Of a stretch of DNA of 64,000 bases, positions 8,924 to 21,402 are shown in pieces. Below the pieces are notes generated by a model. It made no database searches. It was given only the letters and a program-made list of their open reading frames with translations, and was not told the origin of the DNA. The DNA comes from Hyphomicrobiales bacterium. GTDB taxonomy: Bacteria; Pseudomonadota; Alphaproteobacteria; Rhizobiales; Ancalomicrobiaceae. The translations under genes were made by a program, and so were the position numbers. The stretch spans positions 124,001-188,000 of the forward strand of contig JAJTBO010000003.1 of the NCBI GenBank assembly GCA_021286855.1, read 5' to 3'. Positions within the stretch are counted from its first letter, which is position 1. The number at the start of each line of letters is the position of its first letter.

Positions 8924-9808
8924 TCACTTGTAATGGACGCGCCGCTCGATGAAGCGGAACTGGAGGACGGTGAGCGCGACGATGAGCCCCATCAGGATGA
9001 TCGACTGGGCGGCCGCGCCGGAATAGTCGAGGCCTTTGAACCCGTCGAAATAGATCTTGTAGACCATCAGCTCGGTGGCGCGAGCCGGACCGCCCGACGT
9101 CATGATGTCGACGATGCCGAAACTGTCCTGGAAGCTCTCGGTGATGTCGATCACCAGAAGGAAGAACACCGTCGGGGTGAGCAGCGGCAGTTGGACGTCC
9201 CAGAGCCGACGCAGCCAGCCGGCGCCGTCGAGGGCGGCCGCCTCCTTCAGCGCCTTGGGGATGCCCTGCAGCGCGGAGAGGAAGAAGACGAAGTCGTAGC
9301 CGACGTATTTCCACGAGAAGGCGACGATCACCGAGATCATCGCGTCGGTCCCGTCGAGACCGGGGTCCCACAGACCCGGCCAGAGCCGGTTGACGAAGGA
9401 GAGGAAGCCGGCCTCCGGCGCCATGATGAAGCGGAAGGCCAGCGCCAGGGCCGGCGCGGCGATGCCGTAGGGCCAGATCATCACCACGCGATAGATCTTC
9501 GAGCCGGTCAGCTCGCGGTCGACGAAGACGGCGAGCATCAGGGCGAGACCCATCGACAGAACGGTGGAGAAGAGCGCGAAGACGGTCGAGAGGGCGACCG
9601 AGTTCCAATAGAGCGCGTCGGCGAAGATCTGCCGGAAATTGTCGAAGCCGACCCAGATGTTGCCGCCGCCCCAGGGCTGCTGCAGCGTCATCGACCAATA
9701 GACCGCCTGACCGGCGGGCCAATAGAAGAAGGTGAAGATCAGGACGATCTGCGGCACGGCGAAGGCGATGCCGATCCACCAGTGTCGAAAACTCGCGCGG
9801 CGTTCCAT
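8924..9808 (-). CDS. ugpA: sn-glycerol-3-phosphate ABC transporter, permease
   Basis: With the start at MERRASFRHWWIGIAFAVPQ the protein is 294 residues, almost exactly the length of E. coli UgpA (295). It has six predicted membrane segments and the EAA motif (ALKEAAALDGAGWLRRLWDV). The QPWGGGNIWVGFDNFRQIF region after the first helix is characteristic of UgpA/MalF-type permeases. An upstream in-frame start at 9880 would add a basic leader without similarity and is rejected. It lies 99 bases downstream of ugpB. Confidence 0.9.
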   Translation of the reverse strand: MERRASFRHWWIGIAFAVPQIVLIFTFFYWPAGQAVYWSMTLQQPWGGGNIWVGFDNFRQIFADALYWNSVALSTVFALFSTVLSMGLALMLAVFVDRELTGSKIYRVVMIWPYGIAAPALALAFRFIMAPEAGFLSFVNRLWPGLWDPGLDGTDAMISVIVAFSWKYVGYDFVFFLSALQGIPKALKEAAALDGAGWLRRLWDVQLPLLTPTVFFLLVIDITESFQDSFGIVDIMTSGGPARATELMVYKIYFDGFKGLDYSGAAAQSIILMGLIVALTVLQFRFIERRVHYK

Positions 9809-9907
9809 GGATCGTCCCGGCAGAGGGGTGAAGCGCCGTCGAACGGCGGTCGAAAGACGCGCCGAGCGCCCTCCCCGCATGGGGAGGACGCTCGGACGAC
9901 GTTCGGA

Positions 9908-11251
9908 TCAGGGCAGCTGCTTGCCCTTGTAGGTCGCCTCGAAGCGACGCAGCACGGCGTTGCCGCGCGTGACCATGCCGTCGATCGCCGGCTGGACTTC
10001 TTCCTTGCCGGCGAAGATCGCCTGCAGGCCGTTGCCGACCTCGGCGCGGATCTGGGTGAAGTTGCCCAGACGGATGCCGCGGGTGAGCGGGGTCGGCGGA
10101 GTGAAGGTCAGCGATTCGATCGCGGCTTCACGGCCCTTGTAGGGGGCCTTGTCGTAGAAGCCTTCCTTCTTCATGAACTCGAAGCCCGACTTGGTGACCG
10201 GGATGTAGCCGGTGACGGTCGACCAGAAGAGCGCGCTCTCCGGCTTGGCGATGAAGGCGAGGAAGGCGGCGGCGCCCTTGTACTCGGCTTCCGACTTGCC
10301 CTTCAACGTCCACAGCGAAGCGCCGCCGACGAGCGAGTTCTTGCGCTCGACGCCCTGATAGACCGGCAGCATGGCGACGTCCCAGGTCACGCCTTCCTTG
10401 GCGGTGCGGCCGACGGTGCCGTGGTCGCCGACCGAGGTCATCATCATCTGGCAGTCGCCGGCGGCGAAGGCCTGGACCATGTCCTGACCGAGGTCCTTGG
10501 ACTTGATCTTGACGAGGCCGGCGTCGTACCACGCCTTCAGGTCGGTGATGTACTTGACGAACTTGGTCTTGTTGAAGACCAGCTCGGCGTCGAGGCCGTC
10601 GTAGCCGTTGTTCTTGGAGGCGATCGGCTCACCGTGGATGGCCGAGAACTGCTCCATCAGCTGCCAGCTCTCGTTGGCCGAGACGTTGATCGCCATCGGG
10701 CAGGCGTAGCCGGCCTTCTGCAGGGCGACCATGTCGTCGTGGGCTTCTTCCCAGGTCTTCGGCGCGGCGGTCTTGCCGATCTTCTCGAAGGCGCCCTTGT
10801 TCCAGTAGAGCAGCGGCGTCGAGGAGTTGAAGGGGAAGGAGAACATCTGGCCCTTCGAGGAAGCGTAATAGCCCGCGATGCCGCCGATGTAGTCGTTCCA
10901 GTCGACCTTGTGGCCGTTCTTCTCCATCAGCTCATAGGACGGCACGAAGGCGTCGGAGAGCATCATGGTGGCGGTGCCGACGTCGTAGACCTGGACGACG
11001 GTCGGCTGCTTGCCGGCGCGGAAGGCGGCGATGGTGTTCTGCAGCGCGGCATCGTAGTTGCCCTGGCTGGTGCAGACCACTTCGAACTCGTTCTGCGAGG
11101 CGTTGAACCGGCCGCAGACTTCCTGGACGCGCTTTTCGAGATCGCCCGAAAGGCCGAACCAGAAATCGAACTTGGTCTTCTCGGCGGCCATCGCGCCGGT
11201 CGAAAGCGTCAGCGCCGCGACGGCGACGGTGGCGAGAACGGTCTTCTTCAT
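9908..11251 (-). CDS. ugpB: sn-glycerol-3-phosphate ABC transporter, periplasmic binding protein
   Basis: This protein has 447 residues with a clear signal peptide (MKKTVLATVAVAALTLSTGA, cleaved near residue 22). Diagnostic UgpB stretches are present: QGNYDAALQNTIAAFRAGKQ, VVQVYDVGTATMM, FPFNSSTPLLYWNK, SKNNGYDGLDAELVFN and TPLTRGIRLGNFTQIR, which align closely with my memory of E. coli UgpB. The ligand is expected to be glycerol-3-phosphate or glycerophosphocholine. The ATG follows GAGG at 8 bases. As first gene of the ugp operon it sits behind a 398-base leader. Phosphate control is known for the E. coli system, but no convincing Pho box was recognised here. Confidence 0.93.
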   Translation of the reverse strand: MKKTVLATVAVAALTLSTGAMAAEKTKFDFWFGLSGDLEKRVQEVCGRFNASQNEFEVVCTSQGNYDAALQNTIAAFRAGKQPTVVQVYDVGTATMMLSDAFVPSYELMEKNGHKVDWNDYIGGIAGYYASSKGQMFSFPFNSSTPLLYWNKGAFEKIGKTAAPKTWEEAHDDMVALQKAGYACPMAINVSANESWQLMEQFSAIHGEPIASKNNGYDGLDAELVFNKTKFVKYITDLKAWYDAGLVKIKSKDLGQDMVQAFAAGDCQMMMTSVGDHGTVGRTAKEGVTWDVAMLPVYQGVERKNSLVGGASLWTLKGKSEAEYKGAAAFLAFIAKPESALFWSTVTGYIPVTKSGFEFMKKEGFYDKAPYKGREAAIESLTFTPPTPLTRGIRLGNFTQIRAEVGNGLQAIFAGKEEVQPAIDGMVTRGNAVLRRFEATYKGKQLP

Positions 11252-11649
11252 CGTCGGTTCCTCGGGAAACGATGCTGCGCCCCGAAACGCGGCGGCATCG
11301 AGGATGGGGACCGAGGGACATTGGGGAGGATCGATGACGGCCCGCCGACGGTTCGATGACGGTTTCGTGTACGATCGTGCAGCGAGCAGGCCGATTGATG
11401 CGCACGTGTGCATACCGGCGCAGGATCGAGCGGCGCAAGGTCATGGAAACGAAGCCGTCGTCGCGTGCCGGCGTACCGTCCTGCGACGCCGGTGCGAAAA
11501 GCCCAGCGGTATTCGAATGCCGTTACCTGCGCCGCCCGACATGACGAAGAGGACATCGACTATGTAGTGACACGATGGTCTTCGTGCTCGATGACAATTC
11601 TCGAACCGAGATCTAGATTTCACGCGTCTTCCGGGTTTTGGAGGCGACG
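11252..11649. other. Intergenic region holding the ugp promoter
   Basis: These 398 bases separate ugpB and a divergent lipoprotein gene. The notable element is a near-palindrome at 11368-11381, TG(T/C)ACGATCGT(G/A)CA, 117 bases upstream of ugpB, which could be an operator. The segment 11560-11640 is A/T-richer and probably carries the lipoprotein promoter. No gene is recognised. Confidence 0.45.
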
Positions 11650-12000
11650 ATGAGAACGCCAAGTCTGGTCACCACGACATCAGCGCTGATTATTTCTACT
11701 GCGTTTCTCGCAGGATGTGAGACGACGGAGACGAACAGGGTCGCCTTCGATCACGCGTCGGCGTCGAACGAGCAACTGCTGAAAGACCGCTACGCCTGCA
11801 TCAAGGAATCGATGGGCTACGTCCAATCCGGGACCGGATATGTGAACGGCGGCTACGGCGCGAGCCAGTCGGAAGGCAAGTCCATGGTGAACGGTCCGGT
11901 GTTCAACAACTGTATGGCGCTGAAGGGCTACACCCAGAACAACGAGACCGGCCGGCTCGTCGTGCCGCCGTCGCTGGTCGTCCGATCCTACGGCGATTGA
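11650..12000 (+). CDS. Small lipoprotein of unknown function
   Basis: This 116-residue protein has a type II signal peptide: hydrophobic residues about 9-22 end in the lipobox LAGC, so Cys near residue 23 would be lipidated. The mature part contains a conserved-looking DRYACIKESMG segment and a glycine/tyrosine-rich patch (TGYVNGGYGASQS), then FNNCMALKGY. The two Cys in the mature part could form a disulfide. The pattern resembles small outer-membrane lipoproteins of Rhizobiales, but no named family is recognised. GGAGG lies 6 bases before the ATG. A strong terminator follows at 12036. Confidence 0.8.
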   Translation: MRTPSLVTTTSALIISTAFLAGCETTETNRVAFDHASASNEQLLKDRYACIKESMGYVQSGTGYVNGGYGASQSEGKSMVNGPVFNNCMALKGYTQNNETGRLVVPPSLVVRSYGD

Positions 12001-12035
12001 GCGTTCGCGCCCGCCACGACGCGCGCCGGAAAAAG

Positions 12036-12073
12036 AAAATCGGCCCCGAACCGGAGTTCGGAGCCGATTTTTC
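12036..12073. terminator. Bidirectional intrinsic terminator
   Basis: The arm AAAATCGGC-C-CCGAAC (36-51) pairs with GTTCGG-A-GCCGATTTT (56-71) around a CGGA loop. It is flanked by an A-run on the left and a T-run on the right, so it can stop transcription of the lipoprotein gene from the left and of the tRNA-Leu gene from the right. Confidence 0.85.
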
Positions 12074-12083
12074 TTCATCCTCT

Positions 12084-12168
12084 TGGTGCGGCCGATTGGA
12101 CTCGAACCAACACGGGTCTCCCCACTAGCACCTCAAGCTAGCGCGTCTACCAATTCCGCCACGGCCGC
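12084..12168 (-). tRNA. tRNA-Leu (anticodon GAG)
   Basis: The 85-nt cloverleaf is readable on the minus strand. Acceptor GCGGCCG pairs with CGGCCGC, followed by discriminator A and an encoded CCA. The anticodon arm is CTAGC-TTGAGGT-GCTAG with GAG at 34-36. There is a long variable arm of the class II type and a T-arm with GGTTCGAGTCC. It decodes CUC/CUU leucine codons. Confidence 0.95.
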
Positions 12169-12273
12169 GACCGGAGGAAGACTGCGAACGGGCTCATCCG
12201 TCCGAAGTGGCGCTCATGTACCCCATTGGAATCTCGGGATCAAGCACCTTGGCATGAAAATTCGTGTGGAAAT

Positions 12274-12543
12274 TCACAGCCGACGAACATTGTCGCGAGG
12301 GCGGAAGGCGGGCGAGCGGAACAGCACCTCGCGAATGGTGATGCCGATGCGGTCGCCGCGCAGCACCACCTGTCCGGTGGCCACCGGAATGTCGTTGGCG
12401 AGGATCTGGACGTCGTCGGTTTCGCGCGCGTCGAGTTCGATCACGGCGCCGCGGCCCATGCGCAGGACCTGGTGGATCGGAACCTGCGTGGTTCCGAGCA
12501 CCACCGAAATGTCGACGCCGATGTTGTCGAACGGAGTCATCAT
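12274..12543 (-). CDS. fliN: FliN/SpoA-domain flagellar motor switch protein
   Basis: This 89-residue protein consists almost entirely of a SpoA (surface presentation of antigens) domain: VDISVVLGTTQVPIHQVLRM, GAVIELD, and DIPVATGQVVLRGDRIGITI. This is the FliN C-terminal core that forms the lower ring of the flagellar switch complex. GAGGAG lies 8 bases before the first of two adjacent ATGs. The usual N-terminal extension of FliN is short here. No other flagellar gene is nearby, so it is an orphan copy. A CtrA-like box at 12601-12615 would suit cell-cycle control of flagellar genes. Confidence 0.82.
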   Translation of the reverse strand: MMTPFDNIGVDISVVLGTTQVPIHQVLRMGRGAVIELDARETDDVQILANDIPVATGQVVLRGDRIGITIREVLFRSPAFRPRDNVRRL

Positions 12544-12600
12544 GTGGTGTTCTCCTCGCGCGGCTCCCCGCCGGCCCGAGGCAGATTGAGGGCAAGTTGG

Positions 12601-12615
12601 TTAGCGAATGGTAAA
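12601..12615 (-). promoter_or_regulatory. CtrA-like box upstream of fliN
   Basis: On the minus strand the sequence reads TTTACCATTCGCTAA, compared with the CtrA consensus TTAA-N7-TTAA. It has one mismatch in each half and the adjoining CCAT. It is 58 bases upstream of the fliN start. It overlaps the first possible lipB start codon, which slightly favours the later lipB start. The score was judged by eye only. Confidence 0.35.
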
Positions 12616-13387
12616 CGAGACGTCCCGAAACGACATGGCCGCAGATTCTTCGCTCGAGCCGACGACGCGGCCGGACCGCGACCACGTGCTCTCCGGCGGC
12701 TTCTTCGCGAAGGCCGGATCTCCGCCGGTCGAATGGGCGATCGCCGAGGGGCTGACGCCCTACGAAGCCGCCGTCACCGAGATGGAGGAGCGAGTCGCGG
12801 CGATCGCGGAGGGACGGGCGGCGGAGCGGGTCTGGCTGGTCGAGCACCCTCCCCTCTACACCGCCGGCACCTCGGCCGACGCGGCCGATCTGCTCCAGCC
12901 CGATCGCTTCCCGGTGTTCTCGACCGGACGCGGCGGCGAATTCACCTATCACGGCCCCGGCCAGCGGGTCGCCTACGCGATGCTCGACCTCACCCGGCGG
13001 CGGCAGGATCTGCGCGCCTACGTGGCGGCGCTGGAACAGTGGATCATCGATTCGCTGTGGGAGCACCACGTGCGCGGCGAGCGGCGCGAGGACCGGGTCG
13101 GCGTCTGGGTGCGGCGGCCGGAGAAGCCGGAGATCGCGCCCGGCGTCGGCGCAGAGGACAAGATCGCGGCGATCGGCATCCGCGTGCGCAAGTGGGTGAC
13201 GTTCCACGGCATCGCGCTCAACGTCGAGCCGGATCTCTCCCATTTCGGCGGCATCGTGCCCTGCGGCATCCGCGGCTACGGCGTCACGTCGCTGGTCGAC
13301 CTCGGACTGCCCGTCGTCATGACCGATGTCGATGTCGTGCTCAGGCGGCGGTTCGAAGCGATCTTCGGTCCGACCGTCGCGGCGTGA
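12608..13387 (+). CDS. lipB: Octanoyl-[acyl-carrier-protein]:protein octanoyltransferase LipB
   Basis: LipB moves octanoyl groups from acyl carrier protein to lipoyl domains of 2-oxoacid dehydrogenases and GcvH, the first step of lipoate synthesis. The protein has 259 residues. Visible signatures are [36 protein letters not shown], the catalytic Lys in [17 protein letters not shown] and the catalytic Cys in [13 protein letters not shown]. The N-terminus is uncertain: ATG at 12608 has no clear ribosome-binding site, and ATG at 12635 (MAADSSLE) is an equally good candidate giving 250 residues. Confidence 0.92.
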   Translation: MVNETSRNDMAADSSLEPTTRPDRDHVLSGGFFAKAGSPPVEWAIAEGLTPYEAAVTEMEERVAAIAEGRAAERVWLVEHPPLYTAGTSADAADLLQPDRFPVFSTGRGGEFTYHGPGQRVAYAMLDLTRRRQDLRAYVAALEQWIIDSLWEHHVRGERREDRVGVWVRRPEKPEIAPGVGAEDKIAAIGIRVRKWVTFHGIALNVEPDLSHFGGIVPCGIRGYGVTSLVDLGLPVVMTDVDVVLRRRFEAIFGPTVAA

Positions 13388-13390
13388 GGC

Positions 13391-13666
13391 TCATTCGCTC
13401 GGGCGAATCATGAAGCCGGCGGTCGGCGGTTGGGCTTCCTCGTAGCGCTCCAGCACCTCGACGCTGGCGCGCGAGGGGCCGCGGCGGCAATGGCCGATCA
13501 TCTCCTGGACGGCGGCGGCCGGGCCGTGGAAGACCGCTTCGACGGCGCCGTCGCGCAGGTTGCGGACCCAGCCCGACAGGCCCAACTCGCGAGCGCGCCG
13601 CTCCATCCAGGCGCGGAACCCGACGCCCTGCACGCGACCCGTTATGACGATCCGGATCGTCTGCAA
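13391..13666 (-). CDS. acyP: Acylphosphatase
   Basis: This is a 91-residue protein of the standard acylphosphatase size, with the phosphate-binding loop [16 protein letters not shown] (catalytic Arg) and [20 protein letters not shown] (catalytic Asn). It hydrolyses acyl phosphates such as carbamoyl phosphate or 1,3-bisphosphoglycerate. The start is a TTG with GGGAGGAG 6-7 bases upstream. Longer in-frame versions would add a basic, unconserved leader. It converges on lipB with a 3-base gap. Confidence 0.88.
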   Translation of the reverse strand: MQTIRIVITGRVQGVGFRAWMERRARELGLSGWVRNLRDGAVEAVFHGPAAAVQEMIGHCRRGPSRASVEVLERYEEAQPPTAGFMIRPSE

Positions 13667-13850
13667 TCCACTCTCCTCCCGAAGCGTCCCGCCCGGCGTC
13701 GACGCCACGGCCACCGCTTGCTCGAACCTTCCGTCTCGGAACGATTCTCGCCGCCGTGTCGCCCTTCGGCGCAGGCGGTCGCCTCTCCCGAAACCCATTG
13801 ATAGACGCGAGCGACGGCGGCGCGCCAGCCGTGGAAACCCGGAGGGCGTA

Positions 13851-14560
13851 CTATTTTACCGCAAACCGGTCGGCGACGCCGAGCAGGTCGGCGAGTTCGG
13901 CGACGTCCGTGGCGATGCGGGCCGCGCCGGCGCGGACGAGCTCGTCGGGACGGCCGTAGCCCCAGGCGACGCCGATGGTCGCCAGACCGGCCGCCCGCGC
14001 GCCCAGGGCGTCGTGCTCGCGGTCGCCGACCATGACCGCGGTCGTCGGATCGATGGCTTCGCGCTCGAGGATCCAGGGCAGGAGATCGGTCTTGTGGACG
14101 CGGGTTCCGTCGAGCTCGGAGCCGTGGATCGCCGCGAAGCGCCGCGCCAGATCGAAATGCTCGAGGATCCGCTCGGCGAAGACGCGGGGCTTGGAGGTCG
14201 CCAGCACGAGGCGTCGGCCGTCGGCGACGAGGGCGTCGAGGAGATCGGGGATGCCGGGGTAGACCTCGTTCTCGTAGAGGCCGACGACGCCGTAGCGGGC
14301 GCGATAGGCGGCGACGCCGCGCGCCGCGAGATCCCGATCGCCGTCGAGGAGACGGGCGAAGCTGTCGATCAGCGGCGGGCCGATGCACCAGTCGAGGTCT
14401 GCGGAGGCCGCCAGCGGTCGGCCGAGCTCGGCCATGGCGTGGCGGATCGAGGCAGTGATGCCGACCTTCGGGTCGGTCAGCGTTCCGTCGAGGTCGAAAA
14501 GCACGGTGGCGATCCCGCGAGGGATCGCCACCGGGGCGTTCGTCGTGACCGAAACCGCGG

Positions 14561-14564
<4 letters not shown>
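13851..14564 (-). CDS. HAD-superfamily phosphatase (phosphoglycolate phosphatase-like)
   Basis: This protein has 237 residues. HAD motif I is [12 protein letters not shown], motif II lies in LATSKP, and motif IV is [17 protein letters not shown]. It has the helical cap of subfamily IA. The closing [18 protein letters not shown] is typical of the Gph/PgmB-like group. It overlaps the pccA stop by 4 bases (ATGA), so it is translationally coupled to pccA. The substrate may be phosphoglycolate, 5'-nucleotides or another damaged metabolite. Confidence 0.85.
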
Positions 14565-16576
<2,012 letters not shown>

Positions 16577-16736
16577 GACGTGACACCGGCCCCGGAAAAT
16601 GAAGAGCAAGACGGCCGTGGTTCTAGGCCCTTCCGCGAGGCTCCGCAACCGCGGCAGGTCCCGGAGGCGGTCTTCGCGGGCCGCAGAAGCCCTGAAAACA
16701 CTAAGACATTCGTCGAACGCGCGGCGTTCGATCGGT

Positions 16737-17021
16737 TCAGCGGCACATCTTGATCCGCTCGGCGAGAAGGATCCGGGCCATCGTCTGACGCTCGGCGGAG
16801 GTCAGCGGAACCTGGTTCGGATCGCGGATGGTGCAGCCGTCGTTGCCGAAGGTCCGCGCGGCGCGCGGATCGGAGAAACACAGGCCCTTGGCCTTCAGGA
16901 GCGCGTTCTTGCGATGCCAGAGCTGGCCGCAGGACATGGCGGAGGGATCCTGCGCGGCGGCCGGGGCGAGCGGCGGGACGAGCGCCAGCGCGAGCAGCGG
17001 GGCGACGAGACGAATCGACAT
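16737..17021 (-). CDS. Small secreted YARHG-like protein
   Basis: This 94-residue protein has a signal peptide of about 23 residues ending PAAAQ, then MSCGQLWHRKNALLKAKGLC, FSDPRAARTFGNDGC and a final LLAERIKMC. The cysteine spacing and the LWHRKNA...GLCF...ARTFGN pattern match the YARHG-domain proteins common in Rhizobiales, which are periplasmic and of unknown function. AGGAGG sits 7 bases before the ATG, which decides against the upstream start. It lies between pccB and pccA on the same strand and may be co-transcribed with them. Confidence 0.78.
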   Translation of the reverse strand: MSIRLVAPLLALALVPPLAPAAAQDPSAMSCGQLWHRKNALLKAKGLCFSDPRAARTFGNDGCTIRDPNQVPLTSAERQTMARILLAERIKMCR

Positions 17022-17083
17022 CGGAGACCTCCTGTTCGCCCCGATGCGAACCCCTGGAGGCGGCGAAGGCAAGGCGAGCGGCG

Positions 17084-17125
17084 CAAAAACGGCGAAGGCC
17101 GCGATCCCTTCGGACCGCGGCCTTC
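17084..17125 (-). terminator. Intrinsic terminator after pccB
   Basis: On the minus strand, the 10-bp stem GAAGGCCGCG/CGCGGCCTTC (17094-17103 with 17116-17125) is followed by GCCGTTTTTGC. It lies 24 bases after the pccB stop codon, so it probably limits read-through into the small secreted-protein gene and pccA. Confidence 0.65.
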
Positions 17126-17148
17126 GAACCTCGCCTCGACGTCTCGCC

Positions 17149-18681
<1,533 letters not shown>

Positions 18682-18804
18682 GGGAGAAACCCCGTATTCT
18701 CGAGGAAAAAAGGATGATCGGGACCGGTTGTTATCACGATGACACACCCGGCACATGACCGCCAAAAGTCGTACCGTTCCGGCGAAAGGCGCGAGCCCCC
18801 CGCC

Positions 18805-19602
18805 TCAGATCCCGGCGATGCGCGCCGCCGCGTCGTATTCGCGACGGCGATGGGCGAGGCGCGCCTCCGCCTCCGTGTCGCGCCCCCAGACCTCGGCGTT
18901 CCAGAGTTCGTCGAGATGGGCGAGGCTCCAGGCGGCGTCGCGATCGAGACGGCGCTCGATCAGGGCGAGGGCGAGGACGAAGGAGCCGGTGAGCGTGGTC
19001 AGCACGTGCAGACCGGCGAGCGCCCACACGTCGAGGGCGTCGACGCGGGTCCGCAGACGGGCGAGCCCGTCCTCGTCCTGGGCGACGTGGACGATGCCCT
19101 CGGCGACGAGCAGGCGGACGCCGTGGGTCTCGTCGATCCAGTCGAGGAGCGGATCCCAGCCCTCGGTCTGACGGGCGACGAGGCGGTCGGGCCCTTCGGC
19201 GCGGTAGCACAGGAGATCGCTGCCGGCATATTTCACCGCGTCGGCGGCGACCTCGTCGCGGCGTTCGACGACGGCGTCGAGCACGGAATTGGCGATGCGG
19301 GTCATCGGCATGGTGGCCGGGTCGAGATGGGTCTCCTGGGCTCGCCATTCCTCGGCGACGCCTTCGGCCACGTCGGCGGTCGGCAGGCGCAGCTCGCGCT
19401 TGCCGGGCGTCTTGACGGAGCGGCCGTCGAGCAGAATGCGAAAGCCGCCGTCGGTCTGCTCGACCGCGACGTCCTTCCAGAAGCGGCGCGGCAGATCGCG
19501 CTTCTGCGCGGCCTGGGCCCGCTTCACCGGATCGGGATGGGAGAGGACCTGATCGGGCGCCTCGGCTTCGGCGCTCGGGTCGTACCAGAGGAGATCGCGC
19601 AT
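18805..19602 (-). CDS. ATP12-family F1 ATP synthase assembly chaperone
   Basis: This 265-residue protein matches ATP12: RFWKDVAVEQTDGGFRILLD, GRSVKTPGKRELRLPT, EEWRAQ, DPATMPMTRIANSVLDAV, SDLLCYRA, WDPLLDW and LDELWNAEVWGRDTEAEARL are all family hallmarks. ATP12 holds the F1 alpha subunit during ATP synthase assembly. The family is shared by mitochondria and Alphaproteobacteria, so it supports the taxonomic placement. It lies 25 bases downstream of a HAD phosphatase gene, in the order RluA-type synthases, HAD, ATP12 seen in many Rhizobiales. Confidence 0.93.
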   Translation of the reverse strand: MRDLLWYDPSAEAEAPDQVLSHPDPVKRAQAAQKRDLPRRFWKDVAVEQTDGGFRILLDGRSVKTPGKRELRLPTADVAEGVAEEWRAQETHLDPATMPMTRIANSVLDAVVERRDEVAADAVKYAGSDLLCYRAEGPDRLVARQTEGWDPLLDWIDETHGVRLLVAEGIVHVAQDEDGLARLRTRVDALDVWALAGLHVLTTLTGSFVLALALIERRLDRDAAWSLAHLDELWNAEVWGRDTEAEARLAHRRREYDAAARIAGI

Positions 19603-19627
19603 CGTCGCGCCCTTCGCCGGGCGGCGC

Positions 19628-20296
19628 TCACCAGCGGAACAGGCGGGCGAGCGTCGGAGTGAGTTCGGCGAAGTCGCCGAGCACCGTCGCCGCGCCGGCC
19701 TGCGCGAGACGATCGGCCGGGTGGTACCCCCAAGCGACGCCGATCGCAAGGATGCCGGCGGACCTGCCCATCTCGACGTCGAAGACGGTGTCGCCGACGA
19801 TGACGGCGCGCTCCGGCGCGACGCCGGTCTCGGCGAGCCCGGCGAGCACCATCGCCGGGTGCGGTTTGGAGGGATGGTCGTCGGCGCACTGGAGAGTGAC
19901 GAAGCGGCCGTGCAGATCGTGCAGATCGAGGATGGCGCGGATGCCGCGATGCGACTTGCCGGTGGCGAGGCCCATCAGCACGTCGTCGCGGGCGGAGAGC
20001 GCGTCGAGGACGGCGCGGGCGCCGGGATAGAGCTGCTCCTGATCGCCGCCGGCCGAGCGCAGATCGAAATAGGCGCTCTTGTAGGCTTCGGCGAGCCGGG
20101 CGACGGCGGCCGGCTCGGCGTCTTCGTCGAGAAGGCGCGTCATCGCCTCGGCGAGCGACAGGCCGACCACGGAAAGCGTCGCGGCGCGCGGCGGCGGGAC
20201 CCGCCCGACCGCCTCGAAGGCGCGGTTCATCGCGGCGACGATCATGTGCTGGCTGTCGACCAGGGTGCCGTCGACGTCGAAGAGAACGAGATGCAT
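19628..20296 (-). CDS. HAD-IA phosphatase
   Basis: This protein has 222 residues. Motif I is MHLVLFDVDGTLVDSQ, motif II GLATGKS, the motif III Lys lies in DDHPSKPHPAM, and motif IV is AVIVGDTVFDVEMGRSAGI. It is related to the HAD protein at 13851 but clearly a different subgroup. Phosphoglycolate or similar small phosphoesters are likely substrates. It is cotranscribed with the ATP12 gene. It lies downstream of two RluA-family synthase genes on the same strand. Confidence 0.87.
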   Translation of the reverse strand: MHLVLFDVDGTLVDSQHMIVAAMNRAFEAVGRVPPPRAATLSVVGLSLAEAMTRLLDEDAEPAAVARLAEAYKSAYFDLRSAGGDQEQLYPGARAVLDALSARDDVLMGLATGKSHRGIRAILDLHDLHGRFVTLQCADDHPSKPHPAMVLAGLAETGVAPERAVIVGDTVFDVEMGRSAGILAIGVAWGYHPADRLAQAGAATVLGDFAELTPTLARLFRW

Positions 20297-20485
20297 GCGA
20301 TCGCCTCGACGCGGCCAAAAGGGACGAAAGGCCGGCGGGTTGCCGCCGGCCCCGTCGGACCGTCTGACGGCGCGACGGCACGGAGAGCGAGGGTCAGTCG
20401 ATCGGACCGTGATCCGTGCCGGAGGTTCTAGACGGTTTCGGACGACATTTCGACGACGGCGACCGATCGTCCACCGATATCCGCC

Positions 20486-21397
20486 TCACAGATCGGCGGG
20501 ACGATCGCCGAAGACCTCCGGCCAGGGGGTCTCGAGGCGGATCTCGCCGCCGTCGGCCGTCGGCAGGCGCAGGCGCAGCGCATGCAGCATCAAGCGCGGC
20601 GCGGAGCCGGCGCGGCCGTAGAGGCGATCGCCGCGGATCGAGTGGCCGATCTCGCGCAGGTGAGCGCGGAGTTGGTGCTGACGGCCGGTCCGAGGATGGA
20701 GCGCGACCAGCGCCGACCTACCCTCGTCGCGCGCCTCGATCACCCGACAGACGGTCTCCGCGGCGAGCGCGCCGTCGAGATCGGGCCGGACGGCGATCAT
20801 CCGCCCGCCGCGCGTGGTCTCGATCTTCTTCAGGGCGATCGAGATTCGCAGCTCGGCCGGCTCGGGCACGCCCTCGACGAGGGCGACATAGGTCTTTTCG
20901 ACGGCCCGCGCGGCGAAGGCGCGGCCGAGACGCGCCGCCTCGCGCGCCGTCTTCGCCGCGACAAGCAGGCCGGAGGTCTCCTTGTCGAGCCGATGGACGA
21001 GGACGGGGCGTTCGCCCTCGTCGTCGACGAAGGCCGCCAACAGCCGGTCGAGATCGCCCTCGGTGCGGGAGCCGGCGTGGACGGCGAGGCCGGAGGGTTT
21101 GTCGAGGACGAGGAGATCGTCGTCGGAGAAGACGGTCATGGCGGCGAGACGGGCGCGATCGGCCTCGCTCGGCCCCTCCCTCCCCGCGACCGAAGCCTCG
21201 GCGCGGCGCGGGCTCGGATCGGCGACGCGGACGATCTGGCCGGCGGCGAGCGGGTCGCTCGCCCGCGCCTTGCGTCCGTCGACGGTGAGGCGGCCCTGCT
21301 TCAACAGGACGGCGGCGGCCGGCAGACGGGGAAAGTGGATGCGCAGGAATCGTTCGAGCCGCATGCCCTTTTCCGACATGTGGACGACGCGTTCCAT
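20486..21397 (-). CDS. RluA-family pseudouridine synthase
   Basis: This protein has 303 residues. The N-terminal S4-like RNA-binding domain (about 10-60: MRLERFLRIHFPRLPAAAVL, LKQGRLTVDGRKA) is followed by the RluA catalytic domain with VLDKPSGLAVHAG and the catalytic Asp in VHRLDKETSG. PRTGRQHQLRAHL and IRGDRLYG complete the signature. It converts uridine to pseudouridine in 23S rRNA or tRNA. It lies 5 bases downstream of an rluC-like paralogue, indicating a tandem duplication; which positions each modifies is not readable. A start at 21397 avoids overlap with that gene. Confidence 0.87.
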   Translation of the reverse strand: MERVVHMSEKGMRLERFLRIHFPRLPAAAVLLKQGRLTVDGRKARASDPLAAGQIVRVADPSPRRAEASVAGREGPSEADRARLAAMTVFSDDDLLVLDKPSGLAVHAGSRTEGDLDRLLAAFVDDEGERPVLVHRLDKETSGLLVAAKTAREAARLGRAFAARAVEKTYVALVEGVPEPAELRISIALKKIETTRGGRMIAVRPDLDGALAAETVCRVIEARDEGRSALVALHPRTGRQHQLRAHLREIGHSIRGDRLYGRAGSAPRLMLHALRLRLPTADGGEIRLETPWPEVFGDRPADL

Positions 21398-21402
21398 GCG
21401 CC

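Noticed and set aside
8549..11359. A 936-codon open frame on the plus strand
   Set aside because: It runs antisense through ugpE, ugpA and ugpB; the complementary strand carries full, recognisable protein families.
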